Source: Symbiodinium natans
Taxonomy: Eukaryota; Sar; Dinophyceae; Suessiales; Symbiodiniaceae
NCBI GenBank assembly: GCA_905221605.1
Contig: CAJNDS010002793.1
Span: forward strand, 1 to 64,000
DNA length: 64,000 bases
Reading direction: 5' to 3'
Position 1 is the first letter of the stretch, and each line of letters opens with the position of its first letter. The notes beneath the pieces were generated by a model. The model saw only the letters and a list, made by a program, of their open reading frames with translations. It was not told where the DNA came from and did not search any database. This document shows positions 47,072 to 57,860 of the stretch, in pieces. Both the position numbers and the translations under genes were made by a program.

Positions 47072-47416
47072 TTAAGGCTGGCAAGCTGCACATCGGACAA
47101 AGGTTCCGACCAAACTGGTCCTGAGGACCCGTAAGAGGCTTTGGGCTCTCTCTTTTTTGTCCTGGAAGCGTCCGCTTTGCGCCGCAAACGCATTATACAG
47201 ACGAGTAGAATTGGCGCGCATCTCAGCGCGAGTGCTGCTTTGCACAGCAAAAACTCCTTCCCCAAGCCGCTCAGCGATAGTCTTAGACTTGTCCCCACTT
47301 TTTCTAGGGCTGTATAGGGTAGATAGAAGGCTTGCTTCCAGCTTGGGTGCAGGAGAATATCCCGACTTTCCGCTCAGAGCATCTGTTGACACATCTTGAC
47401 TCCTGATACTCCTCAT
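47072..47416 (-). CDS. Small hypothetical protein
   Basis: An open frame from the ATG at 47416 to a TAA gives 114 residues. It is hydrophilic and protein-like (KTIAERLGEGVFAVQSS, MRANSTRLYNAFAAQSGR) with no membrane segment and no recognised family. It starts only 77 bp downstream of the petN copy 2 stop, on the same strand. It may end earlier at a splice donor. Single-exon status is unproven. Confidence 0.4.
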   Translation of the reverse strand: MRSIRSQDVSTDALSGKSGYSPAPKLEASLLSTLYSPRKSGDKSKTIAERLGEGVFAVQSSTRAEMRANSTRLYNAFAAQSGRFQDKKERAQSLLRVLRTSLVGTFVRCAACQP

Positions 47417-47492
47417 TGCCTGTCCATGGGAAACACAAGCGAGGAAACACGGGGCAAGATAGGGCAGGCAAGATGCCAGGGCCTGGCAGCTT

Positions 47493-48060
47493 TTAGAAGC
47501 CGTTGCGGCCCCACACCACGAGCGCGATGGACATGGAGAACATGGAGAGCAGCACCACCTCGTTCGGAAGCTGTTGGGAGCTCAGGGTTAAGGCCTCGGG
47601 ACTCAATACCCCGGACTCTCTGCCCGGTCTGCTCCGGAGACTTTCCGTGGGCATCGGACAAAGGTGATGTTCGGGTTCTCCAAGGGGGAGAGGTCGGCCA
47701 CGGCGACGCTGCTCGCGATGTCAGCGGCCTGCAGTGTCGCCGAAAGATCCCAGAAATTCCGGGATGAGCTGCATGATGTTGCGTCATGTTGCATTGCAGA
47801 TTCTTGGCATATACGGCTCGATACGCTGCCTGGGATGCCGCGGAGTGGGCCGAGCTGGCGACCTCAGGAGCCTTTCAGAGGGTTTACATGTGAGAAGTCC
47901 AACCTTTTTTCGTCACATTGGTTTGGAGTCCAAAGATGTCTAGGGCCTGCGGGGCTCGAGGGCAGAGGGATACTTGAAACATTCGCGCTCCAGGTTCTTG
48001 CTTTTGCTGCGCCTGCTGGATCATGGGACCCAGGAAAGCTGGTGCGCAAAGTAGCCAGGC
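47493..48060 (-). CDS. petN: Cytochrome b6f subunit PetN, nuclear copy 2
   Basis: Exons 48013-48060, 47660-47728 and 47493-47570 join in phase 0 through a 284-bp GC-AG and an 89-bp GT-AG intron. The last exon starts LPNEVVLLS and ends ALVVWGRNGF then TAA. Compared with copy 1 the first exon differs at nine aligned bases (seven synonymous third positions, two conservative), and the shared 21 codons of the last exon differ by two synonymous changes. Copy 2 keeps four extra residues at the start of the last exon because its acceptor lies upstream. It is the more canonical copy. N-terminal targeting exons should lie between 48.06 and 48.9 kb but were not identified. Confidence 0.84.
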
Positions 48061-48912
48061 CTTAGCTCAGAAGCTGCCCATCCAACCCTCCGCGAACTGC
48101 ACGGAAGGACTCCCGCCCTCAATGCAACCACCACTCTGCTCGCTTGTTTCTTTTCCGCAGCTTTGGCGGGCGGCTTTCACGCAAAGCGCAAGGAGGATGC
48201 ATGCAGAAGAAGATACTCCCCATGTTCTCGGCGAAGCGGGCTCGCTAGTGCGCCGGCCCCACTCCCATGCACTGGAAGTGCAAGGAAATGGCAGGGATAT
48301 TTCCACTGCGAACATGCGAAAATTTGAACCGGCCGAAACTACAATGTTGGCCAGATTGCTAGCACTTTGGGATACTTTGGGCCTGTGTGCCAGACACCCG
48401 CCACGGCAGGCCTCCGCAGCGCGAGAGAGGTTATCTGATTGTTCTGCCCGTGGGCCACATAAGCCTCGCTCTCAGCCGAGTATGGCCTCAAGATTCTCTG
48501 CAACAGACTCAGCGACAGACTCACAACCCTCACTGCTGTCCGGGTCTGGCCTAAGCCAAGCAAATCGCCGGGCCACTGGAAGGTTGAACCACAGCGAGGG
48601 CGTAGTTGCCAGCTCCAGCAACGTTAACGTGGGTTTCCTCAGCCATGCTGGCGACAGCGCTGAGAGTTGGGCTGCTTTGGCTTGCGGTTTTCGGTGTTCA
48701 AGACGGCTTCTGGGATACCGAAAAAGTCAACTCCCTAAGGCAAAGTGGACACAAAGGATAGGTGTCCACCTCGGCCATGGGTGCGTCTGACAAACCAACA
48801 CAAAGCCCTGAAAACTTGTACTCGCTGCGTCCATCAGCGCCTGTGCACTACAGCATCTGTGCACTACGGGGCACCTGTGCACGTTACTGTACATCCTTTT
48901 GCTGAGGCACTG
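48061..48912. other. No supportable gene; should contain 5' exons of petN copy 2
   Basis: A hydrophobic piece at about 48190-48220 (SSACILLALCVKAA) is the only candidate for a targeting signal and is weak. Confidence 0.3.
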
Positions 48913-49430
48913 CTATTCCCAAAATTCCAACTGCGTATACAGTTTCTTGATGAGCCTTTCCCGGTCAAAAACCAGAGCCCTGCGGCCATGCATCTTGGCA
49001 AAGGGGAACAGCTCGGCAAAGGCGTCGCGGGGCAGCTCCTCGCCACGCCTGGGTATGCAAGTGGGGGTAGCAGGGGGGCACATCCTACCTGCAAGCTGCC
49101 TGCAAGCGCCCCACTCGTATCATTGGAGCCCGGGTGGCTGGATGGCCCAGTACTCAGCGAGGAAGTGGATCTGCCGGATGCCCGTGACCTGAGAGCCCAT
49201 AAGGCCCATGCGGTAAGGCCTGGATGGCCCAAGAATACAAAGAGTTTCCTTCCGTGCTACATCGAGGGAGGAGAGGCCTGAACTTGGCAGGCCCAGCTTT
49301 GGGGTACTTGAGAGGAAGCACGCTGCAAACCGCCGGGCCGCGAAGTTCCAGCCCGGCACGAAGAGTCCCCAGGGGTCCAGAGGTGCCTCCAGGGCCATGA
49401 TCGCATTCATCGCTGCACAGCTCTGGCTGC
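48913..49430 (-). CDS. Hypothetical protein, C-terminal exons
   Basis: The last exon, 48913-49048, encodes 44 residues to a TAG (FAELFPFAKMHGRRALVFD, LIKKLYTQLEFWE) with strong coding character. It joins in phase through an 81-bp GC-AG intron to 49130-49191 (VTGIRQIHFLAEYWAIQPPG). Further upstream, at about 49320-49400, lies MALEAPLDPWGLFVPGWNFA, probably another exon; its donor is unclear. No family is recognised. Confidence 0.5.
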
Positions 49431-49919
49431 GGAGCTGCGGAGCTGCGGAGCTGCATTTGAGACGGTCGGGCCGCTGCAAAAGCAACTCTACGATTGTGTC
49501 TTGTCAATTTAGAGGAGCCAGAGCAAGTGGCTATATGGGGCCATCTGGGGGTTCGTCCGTATTCTTGACGAAACCATCACTTTCTATCTGTATTGGGGGG
49601 AGGGGGCGGGTGCGGTAGAATTTAGCTGCATTTAATGAGACATCAACCAGATAAGGTCTGGGGTCGCTTCCAACAGGACTTGTAAACGACAACTACCGCA
49701 AAGCTCCAAGGACTCTGCTAGGGTTGACTCGCCAAAAGGAACATTGGGGAACTCTGCGAAACCATCGTTGGGCTGTTGGTTAAAAACTGAAGACTCTTGT
49801 TCCCTCTGCCTCCCTGCCAATCTCCTCAAAGAGCTGGTTCACCTGGCTGGGCCCCGCGGACTCTGAAACTGGTGGCTCCCATTGAGGTTCTTGTGTTAAG
49901 ACCTCAACCGACGATGCCG
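49431..49919. other. No supportable gene
   Basis: Spacer with an imperfect GCTGCGGA repeat near 49430-49455. Confidence 0.35.
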
Positions 49920-50929
49920 GAGTTCATCCCCGAAGACTGCATCCAAGATTCATGGGCCTTGCAGACGAGATTCCAAATAATGGGCGTCCCCTCACCCGCG
50001 ACCATCAAATTAAATACAGCAATGCTTCGAGTTGAATGCACAAAACCCTTCCGCCTTCTGTTTTGGTCTTCAGGCGATGAATGGACTTGCAAGGTGCCAA
50101 AACAGTGCAGGATCCACATGACCCTTCCGAGGCCTTGTTGTAGAGGAACCACTGGTTCAGATAGATCCAGGCAAAGGCGCTGTAGAACCTTGGCTTCACG
50201 AGTGATCTATTGGTGTAGGATTCCGGTGGCAACTTACAAAGGCTGTCGAAACAGGCTCCCTGCCCCACGATACATGCAGGTCACTCACTCGCCACTGACC
50301 CCGAGCCCGGAGCCCTAAAGTCAGACCTATCCAGCTGAATGCTGCTGAATGCTGCTGAATGCTGCTGAATGCTGCTGAATGCTGCTCGCACAGACCCTCA
50401 AGCCGGGCTGCGCCGTGGAGAAGGCATTGTCAAACATTCCTCCCTCCAAGGAGCCGTAGGCAAACCTCAGCTGAGAGGAACCCTGGATCTGCTTCGTGCC
50501 GTGAAGGCATATCATTTGACACAGAAATGACACATAAGATGACACATAGTTCCGTCTCATGTTCTCCTTGAGTCCTGTATGAGTTTTCAGCCTTTCGGCT
50601 TTGCGGCCTTGAGAGAATGCAACAATTCTCCAGTCACAGAAAAAACCATGGCACTACTACACTGTGCTACGCTGGCGTTGAGATGATCCGTCTTCATGCA
50701 AACACATGTCGAAATACAGCGACAAGTCATGCACTACCTGCAAAGGCCGGACGGCTGAAGTGACCACTTCAGCCTTGCTGTTGCCCCCGAATTTTTCAGG
50801 CCAGGTGCTCACCAAAGACACCTCCAGCCAGAAAGAGCCGAGAAGAAGCGCCGATTCCCTTGCTTGTGCACAAAAGGGCTCCAAGCGACCGGAGCCTGCG
50901 AAGAGGCCCAGAGCAAAAGGGACGATCAC
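49920..50929 (-). CDS. Hypothetical protein with hydrophobic segments (partial)
   Basis: Protein-like stretches on the minus strand: from 50929 after a CTGAG acceptor (VIVPFALGLFAGSGRLEPF, SALLLGSFWLEVSLVSTWP), about 50405-50530 (SSQLRFAYGSLEGGMFDN), about 50120-50190 (FYSAFAWIYLNQWFLYNK) and perhaps about 49904-50050. Exon limits were not resolved. The hydrophobic segments suggest a membrane protein. No family is recognised. Confidence 0.4.
50335..50386. repeat. 10-bp tandem repeat (GAATGCTGCT)x5
   Basis: Five perfect copies, probably intronic within the hypothetical gene at 49.9-50.9 kb. Confidence 0.95.
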
Positions 50930-52051
50930 CTCAGCAGCTCGGTGTGCTCCATATGCCTGCGCCTAACGGCTCTCCATCTTCTCCGGGGCACCAGCGAGCC
51001 ACCGATGCCCAAGCCCCTATAGTAGCGCAGGTCGTCTTCCACTAGAAGCTTGTAGTACAGATACCTTCAGTGCTGCATATGCAACATCTTGCAGAAGTGG
51101 GTGTCACGAGCGTGCCTTTCTTTGGCCAGGATGCCAAACGACACCGGGCCAGAACGTGGCCAAGCACAACCAGCGGGCCCACATGGGGAAGCTAACCTCG
51201 ACACTTTGCGTACGGGCCCAGAGTCACCAGCAAACAGCGTTTGCGGGCAGAAAGGCGGACGCAATCACCGAAGCAGCGATCCCATGGTTGTGGACCCAAG
51301 TACCGAAGCTACATCTTGATCTGCATGTGCCATGACGCAAACACTGCGAGCAACGTCAAGTGGCTGGAGCGGTCTCCGTGTTCAGGAAGACGGCAAAGGA
51401 GGGAAAAGCCCACCTGCAGCGACGTGCAAGGCAGAAGGTCATGACTCATGACCGACGAGAACAGAGGCAATACTAGCAATGCAACCAAAGACTACAGTGA
51501 CTACCCAACCCGCAAAAGGGATGATGCGGTCATCATTGCAGACGCGTGGCATCAAATCACGAGGCCTGGGTACAAAGCAAGTAGCGAGCTCCTTCTGTTT
51601 CCGGCTGCTTCTCACGCTGCCCATGTTCTGACTTTGTTTTTGCCATTGATTGCACCAAGTCTTGCCTGCCCAGCTTCGGTCCCTGTCCTCAAGAGGAGGG
51701 ACTCGTCTGGGTGGTGCGAATTTTGCCAGTGCTTCACCATATATGAGGCACATGGCATGGACTGAAAGCCCTTGGGGGGTCATCGATGGTCAACTCAAGT
51801 TAGTCAACTCTCTGGATAAGAAAATGTGACATCGATTCGATGTTAAGCTGTTTCCGATTTCCTTTGATCGGCCAGGAAAATTCATGATTGTCGCCCACAG
51901 GCAAACGAATCTCCTGCGTGCGACGCATGGAACGCCAGAGCATGACCTGTGACGTGTCATCTGCTCTGCCACCCGGTCTCCGGGCTTAGCCCGAGTTCGA
52001 GGGTGCTGGCCGGGCCAACAAAACGGGGCCTCTTAGACAATCCGAAACTTC
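50930..52051. other. No supportable gene
   Basis: A minus-strand frame at 51439-51783 looks partly protein-like but lacks splice support. Spacer 3' of the antiporter gene. Confidence 0.35.
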
Positions 52052-54606
52052 TCAAGGCTCTATAAATGATAAACACCTCAAAGCGCGGCGGGCCCAGGGG
52101 CTAACCTCGGTGCATTTGACCCCAGAGTGTCCCCACACCGCTGGCACGGGCGAAGCTGCAGGCAAGCAGCTCACGCTGAGGCCCAGGGCCTGTTGGCCCA
52201 GGACACCACCAACCCCCAGCAGGTAGCCTAAGCACTTGAATGAGAATTCTTGGTCTGTCGCAGAGAGCAGCGCAAACTCAAGTCAGGGCACCTACAAGGG
52301 CGGCAGGCCCCACACTCCGCAGATACCAGCCGAAGGACACTTCCTGGCAAAGCAGGCATCAATCATCGAATGCCTGAGACAAATCTACCGAAGCTACGTA
52401 TGGGCACAGTCTACAACGGCTTGTAGATCTGATGAAGACTTCAGGTTGGTTTTCATATGAACATCTCCTTTTCCATGCCCATGAACGCGACACCGGCGGC
52501 CGAGCCAATCACGAGCAAAGAGCCACCTCAGCAAAAAAGCAAGCACAGAACAAGACGCAGGAGCAGCACGCACATGCACGCATGTGACTGGCCAAAACTT
52601 CTCAACCCATCTTAACCCCCTCTTCAATGTTTGTTAAAGCTCTTGGGCCGCGCTGCCGGTGGCAGCGCAGTAGGTGATGAGGTTCCAGAGCTCATCGTTT
52701 GCAGGGTGAGCGGAGAGGTCGTACATGCCCTGGGCTGCTGCCACCAAGGGCACATTGTCCACGACGGCGGAGGCGAAGCCGAGGAAGATGGCTACAAGGC
52801 TGTCATCAGGCACCAGCTGACTGAGCTGCACAGCAAACTCCTTCAAAAGCCCCACGCGCTCCAGGGCCCCAACGGCAAACAGCACACCCAGGAAGAAGAG
52901 CGCGTCCGGCACCTCGATGCGCTTCAGCGCGGCTTTCAGGGAGTAGCGCTCGTCGTCTGGCTCGTGGAGGAGGGAGGTGATCAGACCGAGCAGCCCCAAA
53001 ACCAGCATCATCCCAGTCCAAGCCGGACACATGGTGAAGGCCGAGAAGACCGGCACCCCAACCATCCCCAGCAGACCACCCCAAAAGATTAAACCCTGGC
53101 CAGCAGGCACCTCAACGCCAGCTTGCTCGTCTTTCGGCCGCTCGAAAGCCTTGCTACCGTCGATGACGAAGAGGAGCTCGTAGGCCATGGATCCCAGCAA
53201 GCACAAACTGCTCGGGACGAAAAGGTTCGTGAGCAGAGGCACGGTAGTGACTTGTCCACCTCTAGTCCACAATGAACTCTGGAAAAAATCTACGGGGAAC
53301 TTGCTGGAACCACACGTCACCTCAATTCAGCCCCTGGGAAGGCGCCTAACAAAAGCGGCCTATGCTTTCTGGCGGGGGCGCCTATGTACAGCATCGTGGT
53401 GGTGATGTCCCCGATGGGAGTCCATGCCCCGCCAGCATTGGAGGCCACCACCACCAGGCCACCGAGCTTCATTCGGAACTCCTCGTCCTTGACGAGCCTT
53501 TGCAGCAAGGAGACCATGACGATGACCACAGTGAGGTTATTTAGCACCGAGGAAAGTAGAAAGGTGAGGACTCCGATCGTTATGAGCAGGTCCCTCTGGT
53601 TGGTGGCCTTGATCGCGGAGGTAATGATATCAAAACCCTTGTGCGCATCCATAATCTCTACAATCGTCAAAGCCCCGAGGAGGAAAAAGACGACTTCAGC
53701 GACGTTCTGCAAGGTTTCTGCAATCGCCGCGTCGAACTCGGAAGCTGTCATTTCTATGCCTCAGAGCACTTCTGCAGCACTTCTGCAGCACTTCTTCAGC
53801 ACTTGCACCTCCCGAAAAGACCCGCGGTTGCTCACCAATCCTACCATGGTCAGGATCTCAGATCCCAAATACATCAGCCGGGATGCCTGTGCCAACCAGC
53901 GCCCAGACCAGAACCTTACGTCGTACGTGATTCGGCTCAGACTGCCGAGAACAATGCCCACGAATCAGGTTTGCGGATTGCGGCAGAGTGAGGACCGGTA
54001 GCACATCACAATACATGCACAATCTGACCACGGAAAGACACAGGATGCGGGGATGCTCGGCTTTTCGTCATTCCAAGCCACTCCCAGAATCAATGCCGTG
54101 GCGGCCTTGTTGATCTCGGTCTGTTCCTCCAAGCACTCCAACAGCTTAGAACTGAATTCGTCGGACACCAAGCGCTCAAATAGCACGTTCGTAGAGGCAG
54201 AAGTCTCACGCACTAGCACTAGCAACCATGAGGGCCCCAACGACGACAAACTCCTATACCATCCTATACCCATGCGAGCTTGCGTCCATTCGGTCAGACT
54301 GCTGGCGAAATGGGGGGGGCAAACAGAGCAGTGTGGCCATTGGGGTGCAGCTCGCAAACCGGAGCCTAAGCAGACGCGGCGTCTTGGCATGAGGAACGCT
54401 TAGCAAACTTGGCATGAGGAGCACTGAGCGAAATTGAGCCTGCATCTGTACTGCTCTTGCTGTGACTGTTGAGGCAGGTAAAAGTTTCGCGGGTTCTGCA
54501 ACGCATCGGCTTCGTCTACACATATCCTGTCCTCTAGGACGATGACGGCATAGCCTCCCAATGCTTGACAGAGCACCAGCGATGCGGCAAGCACGGTATG
54601 AGAGGC
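52052..54606 (-). CDS. NhaD-type Na+/H+ antiporter
   Basis: Eight exons join in frame: one ending at 54532 (start unresolved, about 54606), 54082-54126, 53887-53914, 53382-53759, 52657-53259, 52468-52526, 52292-52343 and 52052-52227. Read through, they match NhaD proteins of bacteria and plants (Arabidopsis NHD1): GGYAVIVLE, EINKAATALILG, VLVWALVGTG, FFLLGALTIVEIMDAHKGF, SNAGGAWTPIGDITTTML, ASAVVDNVPLVAA, GSLLVIGSAAGVAFMGMEK, VSFGWYLRSVGPAALVGYLLG. NhaD exchanges Na+ (or Li+) for H+ across a membrane; NHD1 is a plastid-envelope protein. Donors in order are GA, GT, GC, GC, GC, GA, GT, with introns of 64-405 bp. A stop at 52052 ends a 40-residue tail past the last helix. The N-terminal targeting region is not resolved. 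Confidence 0.93.
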
Positions 54607-56049
54607 ACTCGAACACAGTGCACCACGCAGTGGAAGATAAGAAGAACCTCTGGCCTGCCACGAAGGTGGCCACGATGGGAAAGTACGGGTACTGCGCTTC
54701 CGCCAAGAAGGGCACAGCAACCTGCGGCACCGGACAGGTGCTCTTGCGCTCTTGCGCTTGCCTCCCGGCCTCCCTTATTTCAATACCCGAAGGAACCATT
54801 GGTTCCACCCTCACGAATGTGAGCCAAGCAACCCAACTGTGCTGGATGGCAAACATCAAGAGCCTGAGCTCTCATGGAATTCAGGCGTCCACTAGCTGCA
54901 TCCCACATCACCGGTTTGCACAGCTGCTGCACCCTACCTGCTTCTCCAACCAGCTAGGAAACCATGAAAGAAGTAAACCCCGAACGCCTAGACCCAAGCG
55001 GCCCAAGCCCCCCCCTACAAACCAGGGACCCTACATCGCTAGGTGCTTGATGTTGCCCGGTGTTCGGCCCTCAGCAACCCTTCACACTGATGGAAATATC
55101 GAGCCCTACCCTCAGGCCAAAGACCCCCGTTTCTGGTTGCTACTTAGGGGCTTAAGGCAGTATCTCTCTTCCGGTACAGCCCCCCCCCTCCCCCCAACCT
55201 ATTCAAGAGGCCATAGGGCAATGAGCACCTTTTCCACCCTATGCATTTTATGCACCTCATGCACCTTTCACCCCCCCCCCCCCCCTCCCAGCAAAGCTCC
55301 GCCTCCCTTCAACCGGGTCGCAGCCAGCCTGCCAGCCCAATCAGCGCAGATGGCACGCCGTTGGCTCGCGAACTCGAACCCTTCGCCGACACAGTGCCAC
55401 CTGTGCTCGCTCAAAAGTTTAGGACGTTATTACATGCAAACCCTTGCATTTTCAGCAGAAACGAAGGGTCCAGTTCTCTCAAGTCCCGAACTTACAGGGT
55501 TCAGCTCGGACACCTCGCACTTGCACAACCGCCATGGTCACAAGCGGTACCAGGGCAAAGCTTGTTCCACTCAGCTTCGATGGGGGACGCCTGGGCACTA
55601 AAAAGTCAAGAGTCAAGGATGCAATGGGGCTTGGACTGGGTGCAGGCAATGCAGGCTCTTGATTGTGTCCGGACTTGGGTCAACACGGAGATGCCCCGCC
55701 CAGTGGAACTACAAGCCCCTGCTTTGGGTCCCCAAAAGCCATCGCCATCGAGCGACATCAAACCAAAGTGACAGGCAAGGCTCTGTGACGTAAGGAGGGC
55801 CTGCTGCCCCTGCGCGGACGTCCGAGAGCTAGGCATCCGCGACCTTTGTAGACTATGTTTGTAGACTTGTAGGCCAGTGCATGGCATACCAGGGTCAATA
55901 CCCCAGTGTCCCCGAACCCTTCACATTGCCATCACAAAATCAAGTCTAGGCCCTTGGCCTCGGATGCCTAGGATGCCAAAAGGATGCCTGCGCAAACCCG
56001 TCCTGACACTTTTTGCAGTCTGGACGACTGCGGTGTCCCTGCACGGAAA
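54607..56049. other. No supportable gene
   Basis: May hold the N-terminal exon(s) of the antiporter (a hydrophobic piece PYFPIVATFVAG occurs near 54660 on the minus strand). A C-run lies at 55259-55286. Confidence 0.3.
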
Positions 56050-56052
56050 GTC

Positions 56053-56120
56053 AGCGCTGCCCGAAGCAGTGTATAGATGAGGGCCAGGGGCACCAACGCC
56101 ATGCCCACGACGCGGGCCAT
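56053..56120 (-). CDS. Signal-peptide first exon
   Basis: From the ATG at 56120 the minus strand encodes MARVVGMALVPLALIYTLL and a short continuation up to a GC or GA donor. It looks like a cleavable signal peptide. The frame stays open to a stop near 55967. Downstream exons were not found. Confidence 0.35.
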
Positions 56121-56436
56121 GCGCCGTGGCCGAAGCCTTTGCCCTCGCGCGAAATGTCAGGGGCAAAGGAGCTTGTTGCAACGCTCTGCAATCATGTATA
56201 GGTAGGGAAACGCTTTTCATGCTGATTCACCTATTGTTGACCTAGAAGGACGCGTCACGCGCACAGAGTCACACTGTCGGAGGGCGGGTGTTTGCACGTG
56301 CGTGGGTGCCAGTGGGGAAGCGGAGAGCTATTCCCCGACCCACTCTTGCGCCGTCCCATCTGAATCCTGCACTTAATCAGCTCCTAGAAGGTGGGCGCAA
56401 CTTGAGAGGGAAAGGAAAGAGGGAGACGGCACGCGC
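56121..56436. other. No supportable gene
   Basis: Spacer between the signal-peptide exon and the CA-type microsatellite. Confidence 0.35.
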
Positions 56437-56672
56437 GCGCACACACACACACACACAAACACAAAAAAACACACACACACACACACAAACACAAACGCAA
56501 GCGCAAACACAAACACAAACACAAACACAAACACAAAAACAAAAACACACACACACACACACACAGAGACAGAGACAGAGACAGAGACAGAGACAGAGAC
56601 AGAGACACAGACACAGACACAGACACAGACACAGACACAGACACAGACACAGACACACACACACACACACAC
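56437..56672. repeat. Compound CA / CACAAA / GACAGA microsatellite
   Basis: About 235 bp of purine-pyrimidine alternating repeats in several blocks. All long frames here are artefacts. Confidence 0.97.
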
Positions 56673-57290
56673 AGAGAGACAGAGTGATGCATGAATGCAC
56701 TCGAAAGTTGCAAATGCACTCGTGACGGATGCACATGCCCTCAGAACTGATGCAACCATGCAGAATCACAAGCACATGAAGCGCATGCAAGTGCAGGCCG
56801 ACGCATATGCCCTCGCGCTCTTCACTGCCTAACACCTGATTTTTGAATCCCTCGTGGAACACCACGACAAACGTCGCAGCCGGCCTGAAAACTGGCAAAC
56901 CTGGTTTAGTCAAAACGAAAAGGGCCCGACTTTTGTTGTTATGGCATGCCAGCTACATCCGCAGATGTCCAGGCACTGCCATGGCAGGTACGTTTGCCTG
57001 GAGCGTGGGGGGGGAGCTTCGTTGGGCAGAGCCACCCCCACACCCCCTCTGCCCCCCTGCTCGGATTTGGCGGTGAAGCCTTTCCAGGATGCAAAAACCT
57101 GTTTCCACATACACACACACACACCCGCACCCGCTCGCGCACCGCGAGGTGTAGAGATGCAGCAAGTTCATGCCCACAGCAACCGAGCCGGACCGAGCCT
57201 GTGCATCTGGACATGGCTATGGAATCTCAATCGGTTCTACTGGCTCTTAATGGCTTGACAAATTGAGGGCGGTGTTGGGCCGCCCGCCCA
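56673..57290. other. No supportable gene
   Basis: Mixed sequence with a short CA tract at 57108-57123 and a copy of the TTTGGCGGTGAAGC motif near 57066. Confidence 0.35.
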
Positions 57291-57304
57291 AGCTGTGGCT
57301 TGAG
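57291..57304 (-). other. Spliced-leader-like relic
   Basis: The minus strand reads GTTTTGGCTCAAG. The last 12 bases equal the 3' end of the dinoflagellate spliced leader as I recall it (ending TTTTGGCTCAAG). Upstream bases diverge. Such relics mark mRNAs copied back into the genome. No gene directly downstream was identified. Confidence 0.4.
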
Positions 57305-57435
57305 CCAAAACGCGTGAGAGGGCGCCGTTTTAACACCCCATAGGCAAAACGCTGTGCTGCGAGATGCTGCGTGTCGTGTTGATACGCTGAAGGTTGTTTT
57401 GCAAAGTCATGCATCAACATGTGTCAGATGTGAGG

Positions 57436-57860
57436 TCATGTGAGATCGAGTGTGAACATCTTCTGAGACTGTAGCTCTGGAACATCCTTCTCCACCTTAA
57501 CGTTCGGCTCGCTGAAGGGGAAGAGTGGCCATGGCACCGGTGGCACCGCTGGCGTCGCTGCTGTGGCCGCATCGGCAGCCACATCCTCAGACTCGAACTC
57601 TGCCAAAAGCAAAAGCAATTGCTGCAATCAAAAGCGTATTGCCATGGCTATTCGGTGTCAGAGCTCATGTAGCAACCCGCTCCTCGGCACGCCGGAATAG
57701 AGCCCCCAGGCCCAGCGGAATGGGTGACCCGGCTATCACCTGGCATACAGCCGGGCTCTGCTGCTGCATGCAAAAAGCCCAGATGTCAAAAAGAAGGCTA
57801 CGTCCAGATGCGACGACAGCTTCGCATTTCGTGAGCACAGACATCCGAAGGCGACGACAC
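57436..57860 (-). CDS. Hypothetical protein, C-terminal exons
   Basis: An exon ending at a GT donor near 57670 (SLLFDIWAFCMQQQSPAV, GLGALFRRAEER) joins in phase 0 to one starting near 57600 after a pyrimidine-rich acceptor (TTGCTTTTGGCAGAG), which encodes FESEDVAADAATAATP and ends QSQKMFTLDLT before a stop at 57436. The first has a hydrophobic stretch, the second is acidic with a Pro-rich part. No family is recognised. Confidence 0.4.

Noticed and set aside
56288-56913. Thr-His or Cys-Val rich frames on both strands
   Set aside because: Translations of a compound CA/GACA microsatellite.
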